Translations under genes and position numbers: made by a program
Notes under the pieces: model-generated
Database searches by the model: none
Seen by the model: the letters and a program-made list of their open reading frames with translations, nothing else
What the model was told of the DNA's origin: nothing
Source: JBCCGG01 sp039029395
Lineage (GTDB): Bacteria; Pseudomonadota; Alphaproteobacteria; Kiloniellales; JAKSDN01
Assembly: GCA_039029395.1 (NCBI GenBank)
Contig: JBCCGG010000008.1
Span: forward strand, 62,001 to 126,000
DNA: 64,000 nucleotides
Reading direction: 5' to 3'
Shown: piece after piece, positions 8,177 to 15,418 of the stretch
Numbering within the stretch: the stretch's first letter is position 1
How the letters are laid out: each line of letters opens with the position of its first letter

Positions 8177-9687
8177 CGGTCGCAAAGCTGCGCGAAGATT
8201 TGGCCGTACGGGCGAGCGCCGGCGAAGGCCGAGTCGCGGTTATCGACATCGGCTCCAACTCGATCCGCCTGGTGGTGTTCAACGCCCAAAAGCGCGCCTT
8301 CTTGCCTCTCTTCAACGAGAAGGTCATCTGCGGTCTGGGTCGCGGCCTGCAGTCCAGCGGCCACCTCTCGAAAGAGGGGGTTAAGCAAGCCCTCCCAAAT
8401 CTGCAGCGTTTTGCCGCCATGGCTCGGGCGATGGATGTGGCCGAGCTCCACATGGTCGCGACCGCGGCCTCGCGCGATGCTGACAACGGTCCCGAGTTCA
8501 TCAGCGAGGTCGAGCGTCGTTGCGAACACCCCGTGACGATCATAAGCGGGGCCGAGGAGGCCCGCTTGGCCGCGCTCGGCGTGCTGTCCGGTCTGCCTGA
8601 CGCCGATGGCGTGATGGGCGATCTCGGTGGCGGCAGCCTCGAGCTGGTCGCGCTCGATGACGGCCGACTCGGTGCGTCGCAAACCATGCCGCTTGGGCCC
8701 TTGCGTTTGATGGACATCGCCAAAGGCCGCCCCAAGAAGGCGCTCAACGTGATCGAGGCTCAGTTCGACAAGATCGACTGGCTGCCGGAGATCAAGGGCC
8801 GCGATCTCTATGCCGTGGGCGGCGCTTGGCGCAACTTGGCGCGCCTGCACATGGAACAGAATGGCTATCCCCTGCACATGCTGCACGGCTACGCCTTGCC
8901 CCGTGACGACGCCGAACAGCTTTGCCGTTTGGTCGCCGGCCTGGGCAAGCGCTCGCTCGGCTGGATCGAAGGGGTCTCTCGGCGCCGGGCCGAGACTTTG
9001 CCCTATGCGGCGCTTGTGCTCGGTCGTCTGCTGCGGCGCTGCCGGCCGGCGCGCCTGGTGCTTTCGGCCTATGGATTGCGCGAAGGGTTGGTGTTCGATC
9101 ACCTCTCGAAGCCCGAGCGCGCCAAGGATCCCTTGATCCAGGGCGCCAAGGAGCTGGCCGTGGAGCACGCCCGTTTCGCCAATTTGGGCGGCGCCCTAGT
9201 CGAATGGACCGACCCGCTCTTTCCCAAGGAACCGCCAAAGCTGCGGCGCCTGCGCGAGGCCGCCTGCCACCTGTCGGACGTCGCGTGGCGCGACCATCCT
9301 GACTACCGCGCCGATCAGGCCCTGCGGCGGGCGCTGCACTATCCCTTCATGGCGCTCGACCATCCGGGCCGCGCCTTCATGGCGCGGGTCGCCTTGGAGC
9401 GCTACGGTGGCGGCGAGCCGACGCCGGATCTCGAGCCGAGTCTGGCGCTTATCCTGCCGGACGAGCGGCGCCGCGCCCGGGTCATCGGGATCGCATTGCG
9501 GCTTGCCTACACCTTGTCGGCCGGTGTGCCCTCGTTGCTCAAGAAGACCTCCTTGCGGTATCGCAAGGGCCGGCTGCGGCTCGAGCTGCCCAGCGACGGC
9601 TCCATACCCTCCGGCATGACGGTGGAGCAAAACTTCCAATCCCTGGTCGACACGATCGATGCCAAGGATGGCAGCATCCTGACTTGA
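8173..9687 (+). CDS. ppx: Exopolyphosphatase (Ppx/GppA family)
   Basis: 504 residues from a TTG codon that overlaps the ppk stop (TTGA). The actin-like ATPase fold is marked by VIDIGSNSIRLVVF at about residue 23 and the phosphate-binding glycine loop GDLGGGSLELV near residue 155. A C-terminal helical HD-like domain extends from about residue 320. Ppx shortens polyphosphate from its end, and some relatives act on pppGpp. The coupled ppk-ppx pair is a classic polyphosphate synthesis/degradation unit. An alternative start further inside would cut into the first strand. Confidence 0.95.
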   Translation: MTVAKLREDLAVRASAGEGRVAVIDIGSNSIRLVVFNAQKRAFLPLFNEKVICGLGRGLQSSGHLSKEGVKQALPNLQRFAAMARAMDVAELHMVATAASRDADNGPEFISEVERRCEHPVTIISGAEEARLAALGVLSGLPDADGVMGDLGGGSLELVALDDGRLGASQTMPLGPLRLMDIAKGRPKKALNVIEAQFDKIDWLPEIKGRDLYAVGGAWRNLARLHMEQNGYPLHMLHGYALPRDDAEQLCRLVAGLGKRSLGWIEGVSRRRAETLPYAALVLGRLLRRCRPARLVLSAYGLREGLVFDHLSKPERAKDPLIQGAKELAVEHARFANLGGALVEWTDPLFPKEPPKLRRLREAACHLSDVAWRDHPDYRADQALRRALHYPFMALDHPGRAFMARVALERYGGGEPTPDLEPSLALILPDERRRARVIGIALRLAYTLSAGVPSLLKKTSLRYRKGRLRLELPSDGSIPSGMTVEQNFQSLVDTIDAKDGSILT

Positions 9688-9787
9688 CGGTCGTGCCAGG
9701 GTGTTGGGTAAGACAAGTTTGCCCTTGATATGGCGATGGAGAATCGGCCCTATAAGCTGACGAGTGTTTCTGCGCTAAAGGGGATCC

Positions 9788-10693
9788 ATGGCGCGCTTGG
9801 GGGCCAACGGCATCACACTGGAGTTTGAGCGCTTCGGCGATCCGGGCAATCCCTTGGTGTTGCCGATCCTCGGCATCAGCGACCAATTGACCGATTGGCC
9901 GGCTGACCTTTGCGACTGCTTCACCGCGGCTGGTTTCAGCGTCGTGCGCTTCGATCCGCGGGACTGCGGGCTTTCCACCAGCTTCGATCAGGCGGGCGAC
10001 CCCGACCTGGAGGCGATCTTCGCCCGCGGTCTGGCGGACAGCGGCTACCGGGCACCCTACGATCTGCACGACTTGGCCGACGATGTGCTTGGACTGATGG
10101 ATAGCCTGGAGGCCGCGAGTGCCCATTTGATCGGCTACTCCCTGGGCGGCATCCTGGCCCAGCTGTGCGCCCTAAAGGCGCCGGATCGGGTGCGCAGCAT
10201 GACGGCCTTGCAGAGCACCAGCCGGGCGCCGGGCATGCCGCCGCGCGGCCCGGCGATCGTCGCGGCCATGGTCGCGGCGAGCCGGCGCCGAGAAGACCGC
10301 GACCAAGCGATCGCCGACCTCTCACGGGTCCGCTTGGAGACCAATGGCCGGCGCCACCGCCTTACGCCCGCCGAGGCCGAAGCCATGGCCCGCCAGTCGA
10401 TCGCGCGGGCCTACTGTCCGGGCGGCATCGGGCGGCTCTATGCGGCCAGTTTCGCAACCCCGAGCCATTGCGAGGACTTGGGCGGCATCACGGTGCCGAC
10501 CTACGTCCTGCAGGGTGCCGACGACAGTATCTTTCCAGTCGAGCACGGCGAGGATCTGGCCCGGCGCATTGCCCACGCCCGCTTCGAGGTGATCGCGGGC
10601 GCCGGCCACAATCATCCGCCGAGCCTGATGCCGATCCTGGCCGAAAAGCTGACCGCCTTCGTCACCGAAGCCGAGAATGAGATCAAACGATGA
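9788..10693 (+). CDS. Alpha/beta hydrolase
   Basis: 301 residues of canonical alpha/beta-hydrolase fold. The nucleophile elbow is GYSLGG near residue 117, the acid is in GADDSIFP, and the catalytic histidine is in GAGHNHPPS. An RFDPRDCGLST motif places it among the small esterase/lactonase-type hydrolases. It is followed after three bases by the Rieske gene and then by an M20 hydrolase. This suggests one catabolic operon that splits an ester or amide and oxidises a product; the substrate cannot be told from sequence. Confidence 0.88.
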   Translation: MARLGANGITLEFERFGDPGNPLVLPILGISDQLTDWPADLCDCFTAAGFSVVRFDPRDCGLSTSFDQAGDPDLEAIFARGLADSGYRAPYDLHDLADDVLGLMDSLEAASAHLIGYSLGGILAQLCALKAPDRVRSMTALQSTSRAPGMPPRGPAIVAAMVAASRRREDRDQAIADLSRVRLETNGRRHRLTPAEAEAMARQSIARAYCPGGIGRLYAASFATPSHCEDLGGITVPTYVLQGADDSIFPVEHGEDLARRIAHARFEVIAGAGHNHPPSLMPILAEKLTAFVTEAENEIKR

Positions 10694-10696
10694 GCC

Positions 10697-11911
10697 GTGA
10701 CAATGCCTGACGCGCTTGATGCGTTCCTCTCACCCGCCGCGCGCGCGGCGCTGTGCGCGCCGATCGAGGAGGCAAGTCCCTTTCCCGCGATCGCCTATAC
10801 CTCTCAAGATTACTTCGATCTGGAGGTCGAGCGGGTTTTCGCGTCCAACTGGGTGGCGATTGGCATGGCGCCCTCCCTGGCCAATCCGGGCGACGCCCAT
10901 CCCCTTTGGGTCTTCGGTTTCCCGCTCTTGATGGTTCGCGACGAGGCCGGGACCTTACGAGTCTTTCACAACCTTTGCGCCCACGACGGCTGTCCCGTGG
11001 TGACCACGCGGCGCACGGGGCTGGAGCGGCTCGAGGCGCCCTACCACGGCTGGCTCTACGACCTTCAAGGGCGACTGATCGCTGCGCCCTTCTGGGACGG
11101 CTTTGCCGACGCGGACCTTGCGGGCTTGCGGGCGAAGGACGTGGACCTGAAGGAGATTCGCTCGGCGGTCTGGCAAGGCATCGTCTTCATCAACCTTTCG
11201 GGCGCGGCGCCGGGCCTGGAGGACTTTCTCGCACCCATGATCGAGCACTTTTCCGATTGCGATTTCTCGGGCCTTACCATGGCCTTCGACTCCGAGGACG
11301 GCGACGGCCTGCACCGCTTTCCCGCCAAGGCCAACTGGAAACTGTTGTGGGAGAACTACGCGCCCGACGTCTATCACGAGAACTTCGTGCACGCCATGTA
11401 CCGCGCCTCGGACCACGTGCCCCGGGTCGACGGCCGTGGCGGCAAGACCTTCGAGGAGGTCAACGACCGGGGCTTCATGGGCCTGGCCTTCGAGACCGCG
11501 GCGGTCAGTCACACCTATCCCGCGGTCGAGCTGCCGAAGATTCGGCGCTTGAGCGACGGCCAGCCACTCACCCGTTCCTCGATCATGAACATGTACCCGA
11601 ACCTGGGCTTCCTGGTCTTCCCGGACCGGGTGCGGGTCAGCATTTTGATCCCGAATGGGCCCGCCGACTGCGAGTGGCTTCTGGCTAGCTTCTACGCCGA
11701 CGGGGCGGCCGAAGATCCGAATCTCAAGGCCGAGCGGGAGCGTAGCCTCTCCGGCTCCGCCATGGCCCGCGTGGAGGACGACCGAATTTGCGAAGCGGTC
11801 CAGAAGGCCCGGCGTTCGCCGGTCGCCGCAAAACGCTTCTACTCGCCCTTCTGGGAGGGCATGCTCTATAGCTTCAACCGCCAGGTGCTCGACGACTTGG
11901 AAAGGGGCTAG
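10697..11911 (+). CDS. Rieske-type ring-hydroxylating oxygenase alpha subunit with atypical Rieske site
   Basis: 404 residues from a GTG, with an ATG two codons later as an alternative. The N-terminal Rieske domain shows C94-A-H96 but, at canonical spacing, reads A114-P-Y-H117 where the family has C-x-x-H, so one cysteine ligand is missing; C99 is the only nearby cysteine. The catalytic domain keeps the mononuclear iron site D224, H227 and H232 (APDVYHENFVH). The family oxidises aromatics or amines using a separate reductase, and no ferredoxin or reductase gene is adjacent. It sits between a hydrolase and an M20 hydrolase with almost no gaps. Confidence 0.85.
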   Translation: MTMPDALDAFLSPAARAALCAPIEEASPFPAIAYTSQDYFDLEVERVFASNWVAIGMAPSLANPGDAHPLWVFGFPLLMVRDEAGTLRVFHNLCAHDGCPVVTTRRTGLERLEAPYHGWLYDLQGRLIAAPFWDGFADADLAGLRAKDVDLKEIRSAVWQGIVFINLSGAAPGLEDFLAPMIEHFSDCDFSGLTMAFDSEDGDGLHRFPAKANWKLLWENYAPDVYHENFVHAMYRASDHVPRVDGRGGKTFEEVNDRGFMGLAFETAAVSHTYPAVELPKIRRLSDGQPLTRSSIMNMYPNLGFLVFPDRVRVSILIPNGPADCEWLLASFYADGAAEDPNLKAERERSLSGSAMARVEDDRICEAVQKARRSPVAAKRFYSPFWEGMLYSFNRQVLDDLERG

Positions 11912-11912
11912 A

Positions 11913-13088
11913 ATGAACGCGGATCTGGACCAAGGGCGACTCATCTCGACCCTCGAGCGGCTGGTCGCTTTCGACACGCAGAACCCGCCCGGCCGGGAGG
12001 TCGAGGCCGCTCGCTTCATCCTCGACGAACTGCTCGCCTTGGGATGCCGGGCCGAAGCGGTCGACATCCTGCCCGGGCGCACCAACGTGATCGGCATCTT
12101 CGACAACGGGCCCGGGCCGGTCTTCGCCTTCAACACGCATATCGACGTGGTGCCGGCCGGCGCGGGTTGGGACAGCGACCCCTTCCGCCTGCGCGAGGCT
12201 GACGGTCTGCTTTACGGCCGCGGCGCCTGCGACGCCAAGGGACCCTTGGTCGCCATGCTCGAGGCCATGCGCTTGCTCGTCGAAACGCGAGCGCAGTGGT
12301 CCGGCACCCTGCTCGGCGTGTTCGTGGCCGACGAGGAGCCCGCCAGCCTGGGCGCCAAGGCCTACGTCAAAGACGCGCCGGCGATCGACACTTGCATGAT
12401 CGGCGAGCCGACCTCCAACACCACGGTGACCGCCCACAAGGGCAGCCTGCGGCCGCTCGTGCGGGTGCACGGCAAGACCGCCCATTCGGGCATGCCCGAT
12501 CTTGGCGTCAACGCGATCCTCAAGTCCGCAACCCTGCTCAATCTGATCGTCGAGGAGCACGCGCGGGTTAAGGCCAAGACCCACAACCTGGTGGGCCAGG
12601 CCAGCCTGACGGTGACCCGGGCGCTCGGCGGCCACGCGGACAATGTAGTGCCCGAGCAATGCGAGTTCCTGCTCGACCGTCGCATGGTGCCGGGCGAGGA
12701 CGAGGACCAGGTCAAGAAGGACCTGGCCGATCTGGTCGAGCGGGCGGCGCGGGAAAGCGGGGTCGCCGCCGAGATCGTCGAGTTTCGGCCGACCACGGGC
12801 GGTGCGACCGAGACCGCGCCCGACCACCCGGTGGTGACGGCAAGCCAGGCGGCCTGCGGCCATCACAACGGGGCGGCCAGTCCCTTGACCGGCTTCCAGG
12901 GGGGCTGCGACCTGGTGCACTTCCGCAGCGTCGGTGCAAACGGCGTGGTGCTCGGCCCGGGCTCGCTCGCCGTCGCCCATCAGCCGAACGAGTTCGTGCC
13001 GATTGAAGAGCTCTTGCGCTCGGTCCTGATCTACCGGGATGTCGCCCAGTCCATGCTCGGCGAAGGCAAGCGGCCGGGCGAGCGATAA
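11913..13088 (+). CDS. M20 family metallohydrolase (ArgE/DapE/carboxypeptidase G2-like)
   Basis: 391 residues. The ATG at 11913 follows the Rieske stop by one base; the frame is open further upstream but that part lies inside the Rieske gene. The first metal histidine is in NTHIDVVPAG, the bridging aspartate in YGRGACDAKGP, and the catalytic glutamate pair in VADEEPAS. A dimerisation domain begins near HGKTAHSG and the C-terminal metal histidine is in AVAHQPNEFV. The family hydrolyses N-acyl amino acids or similar amides with two zinc ions. The operon context suggests it processes the same unknown compound as its two upstream neighbours. Confidence 0.9.
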   Translation: MNADLDQGRLISTLERLVAFDTQNPPGREVEAARFILDELLALGCRAEAVDILPGRTNVIGIFDNGPGPVFAFNTHIDVVPAGAGWDSDPFRLREADGLLYGRGACDAKGPLVAMLEAMRLLVETRAQWSGTLLGVFVADEEPASLGAKAYVKDAPAIDTCMIGEPTSNTTVTAHKGSLRPLVRVHGKTAHSGMPDLGVNAILKSATLLNLIVEEHARVKAKTHNLVGQASLTVTRALGGHADNVVPEQCEFLLDRRMVPGEDEDQVKKDLADLVERAARESGVAAEIVEFRPTTGGATETAPDHPVVTASQAACGHHNGAASPLTGFQGGCDLVHFRSVGANGVVLGPGSLAVAHQPNEFVPIEELLRSVLIYRDVAQSMLGEGKRPGER

Positions 13089-13183
13089 ACTTGGATCAGC
13101 ACGCAGGTCGGGGCGCGGTCGTCGCGCCCGGTCACGACGTCATGATCCTGACCGGCCAGGTGAGGTCTAGCTGCGCGCACGGC

Positions 13184-13213
13184 GGACGCCCCGGCCGGGA
13201 AACCGGGGCGCCC
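13184..13213 (+). terminator. Hairpin between the M20 gene and amtB
   Basis: GGACGCCCCGG and CCGGGGCGCCC form an 11-bp stem with one mismatch and an eight-base loop. It lies between two convergent genes. On the plus strand it is followed by a short pyrimidine-rich run rather than a clean T-tract, so its role as a terminator (for either gene) is likely but not certain. Confidence 0.5.
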
Positions 13214-13240
13214 AGGGGTTCCTTTCTCGGATGGGAGCGG

Positions 13241-14584
13241 TCAAAGGCTGTGGGCCAGGCGGAACTCCGGGTAGGCGAGGGTGCCGAGCTCGCTCTTGTC
13301 GATGCCGAGCGCCTCTTCGGCCTGGGAGAGCCGGAGCCCGATGGTTGCTTTGAGCGCCAGCCAGACCAACGCGCTGGTCACCGTGACGAAGGCGCCGACC
13401 GCAGCGATCCCGGCGAGCTGGTTGAGCAGCGTCGCCTCGGGGTTGGTGATCGCCACCGCCAGGGTGCCCCAGATGCCGGCGCAGAGGTGAACCGGGATGG
13501 CGCCAACCACGTCGTCGATCTTCCAGCGCTCAAGCTGGGCGCTCGCCAGCAAGACGATGGTCGCGCCCGCCGCGCCGATCAGGATCGCCTGAGCCAGGCT
13601 CGGCGTGTCGGGGCCTGCGGTGATCGAGACCAGGCCGCCCAGGCCGCCGTTCAGCACCATGGCGAGATCGATCTTCTTGTGGAACAGCTGGGTCAACGCG
13701 ACCGCCGTCACCACGCCACCGGCCGAGGCCATGGTCGTGTTGACATAAATGTTGGAGACCGCGATCGCGTCGGCGGCCGAGCCCAGGGCGAGCTGAGAGC
13801 CGCCGTTGAAACCGAGCCAGCCGAGCCACAGGATGAAGGTGCCGAGCGTTGCCAGGGGCAGGGAGGAGGCCGGGATTCTCAGCGGCCGCCCGTCAGGACC
13901 GTACTTGCCGCGCCGCGCGCCCAGGATGATGGCGCCGGTTAGGGCCGCCCAACCGCCGACCGAGTGAACCAGCGTCGAGCCGGCAAAGTCCTTGAAGCCG
14001 AGATCGGCAAGCCAACCGCCGCCCCAGACCCAGGCGCCCTGGCAGGGATAGATCACCGCGCTCAAGACGAAGACGAAGATGAAGAAGGGCCACAGCCGGA
14101 TCCGCTCGGCCAGCGTGCCCGAAACGATCGAGGCCGTGGTCGCGACGAAGACCATCTGGAAGAACCAGTCCGACGAGGCGGCATAGCCGGCCCCGTAGTC
14201 GCCGGAAAGGGCCGCGCTGTCGTCGGCCGACCAGGGGGCCAGGGTGCCGATCCAGCCGCCGTCGACCCCGTCGTACATAAGATTGTAGCCGAGCAGGAAG
14301 TAGGCGATGCCGGCGATCGAGAACAGCGTGATGTTCTTCAGCAGGATCGTGGTGACGCTCTTGGTGCGCACCAACCCGGCCTCCAGGCAAGCGAAGCCGG
14401 CGGCCATCCAGAGCACGAGGAAGCCGTGGACCAGAAACGAGAAGGTGTTGAAGATGAAGGCGGTCTCTTGGGTCACCGCCGCGTTGGCCGGACTCGCCAC
14501 GCCGAGCGCCACGAGGGTCGCGCCGATAAGCAGCGCCAGACCCTTCCAAGGCGGGTTGGGGAAGGGGGTGGAGAGGGTCAACAT
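13241..14584 (-). CDS. amtB: Ammonium transporter
   Basis: 447 residues. A cleavable signal-like segment ending in ANA near residue 35 precedes eleven hydrophobic helices. Family motifs include the twin pore region, AGSTLVHSVGGWAALTGA, and VHLCAGIWGTLAVAITNP near the end. Amt proteins conduct ammonia/ammonium across the inner membrane and are normally gated by GlnK. No glnK is adjacent, which is unusual because the two genes are often paired. GAGGAG lies nine bases before the ATG, and no clear sigma-54 promoter could be found upstream. Confidence 0.95.
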   Translation of the reverse strand: MLTLSTPFPNPPWKGLALLIGATLVALGVASPANAAVTQETAFIFNTFSFLVHGFLVLWMAAGFACLEAGLVRTKSVTTILLKNITLFSIAGIAYFLLGYNLMYDGVDGGWIGTLAPWSADDSAALSGDYGAGYAASSDWFFQMVFVATTASIVSGTLAERIRLWPFFIFVFVLSAVIYPCQGAWVWGGGWLADLGFKDFAGSTLVHSVGGWAALTGAIILGARRGKYGPDGRPLRIPASSLPLATLGTFILWLGWLGFNGGSQLALGSAADAIAVSNIYVNTTMASAGGVVTAVALTQLFHKKIDLAMVLNGGLGGLVSITAGPDTPSLAQAILIGAAGATIVLLASAQLERWKIDDVVGAIPVHLCAGIWGTLAVAITNPEATLLNQLAGIAAVGAFVTVTSALVWLALKATIGLRLSQAEEALGIDKSELGTLAYPEFRLAHSL

Positions 14585-14691
14585 GATCTGGCTCCTCGAG
14601 CTGGGGTGGCTTGGCCGCGCCCGCGTTCTCCTTAGGGCCGGACCGTCGCTGACCTAAGCTAGAGGCGGCAGATGTCCTCGTGATGTCGCCG

Positions 14692-14716
14692 CAAGCGCTT
14701 GTTTGTAACAATTGTT
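14692..14716. promoter_or_regulatory. Two adjacent 10-bp palindromes in the amtB-lysE divergent region
   Basis: CAAGCGCTTG (14692-14701) and AACAATTGTT (14707-14716) are perfect palindromes whose centres are 15 bp apart. They sit between the divergent starts of amtB and the LysE-type gene. They could be operators for a dimeric regulator; no regulator is identified. Confidence 0.3.
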
Positions 14717-14779
14717 TCGGGGCGGCGGTGCTTCCGGCACAATGGCGCCCGATTGGTCCGTTGCCTTTAGGAGACGCCC

Positions 14780-15412
14780 ATGCCGGACGACGCCTTGTTG
14801 CTGGCCTTCGTCGCCGCCTCGCTCGTGGTCTTGATGATGCCCGGGCCCGGCGTCGTCTACGTGGTGGCCCGCAGCGTGACACAGGGGCGACGCGCGGGTC
14901 TGGTCTCCGCAATGGGGCTTTCGGCCGGCGCGCTGGTCCAGGTCGCCGCGGCGACCATCGGTCTCTCGGCCATCGTGCTGGCCTCGGCGACCGCTTTCGG
15001 AGTCGTCAAGGCGGTCGGCGCCGGCTATCTAATCTATCTGGGGGTAAAGACCCTCCTGGCGCGCACCCCGGCGACCGGCCCTCAGGCCGTCATCGCCCAG
15101 CCGCCCCGGCGGCTTTTCGCGGACGGGGTGGTCGTCAGCGTGTTCAATCCGAAGATCGCGGTGTTCTTTCTGGCTTACCTGCCCCAGTTCGTCGACCCAA
15201 GCCGGGGGCCGGTACCCCAGCAGATCCTGCTGCTTGGAACCCTCTATTCCGCCTTGGCCCTGATCACTGACGGCGCCTACGCGCTCCTGGCCGGCGGCCT
15301 GCGCGGTTGGCTTGCCGGGCGAGTGGCCGCAAGCGCCTTGCCGCGCAGAGTCACCGGCGCGCTCTACATCGGCCTGGGGATCAACGCCGCGCTCGCCGAG
15401 CGGCCCCGCTAG
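14780..15412 (+). CDS. LysE/RhtB-family amino acid exporter
   Basis: 210 residues with about six hydrophobic helices, the normal size for LysE translocators. The family N-terminal signature MMPGPGVVYVVARSVTQGRRAG is recognisable at residues 18-39, and FNPKIAVFFLAYLPQFVDP lies near residue 120. The family exports amino acids or homoserine lactones from the cytoplasm. AGGAGA precedes the ATG at 14780. It is transcribed away from amtB and converges on the serine hydrolase gene with a six-base gap. Confidence 0.92.
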   Translation: MPDDALLLAFVAASLVVLMMPGPGVVYVVARSVTQGRRAGLVSAMGLSAGALVQVAAATIGLSAIVLASATAFGVVKAVGAGYLIYLGVKTLLARTPATGPQAVIAQPPRRLFADGVVVSVFNPKIAVFFLAYLPQFVDPSRGPVPQQILLLGTLYSALALITDGAYALLAGGLRGWLAGRVAASALPRRVTGALYIGLGINAALAERPR

Positions 15413-15418
15413 CCTGCC

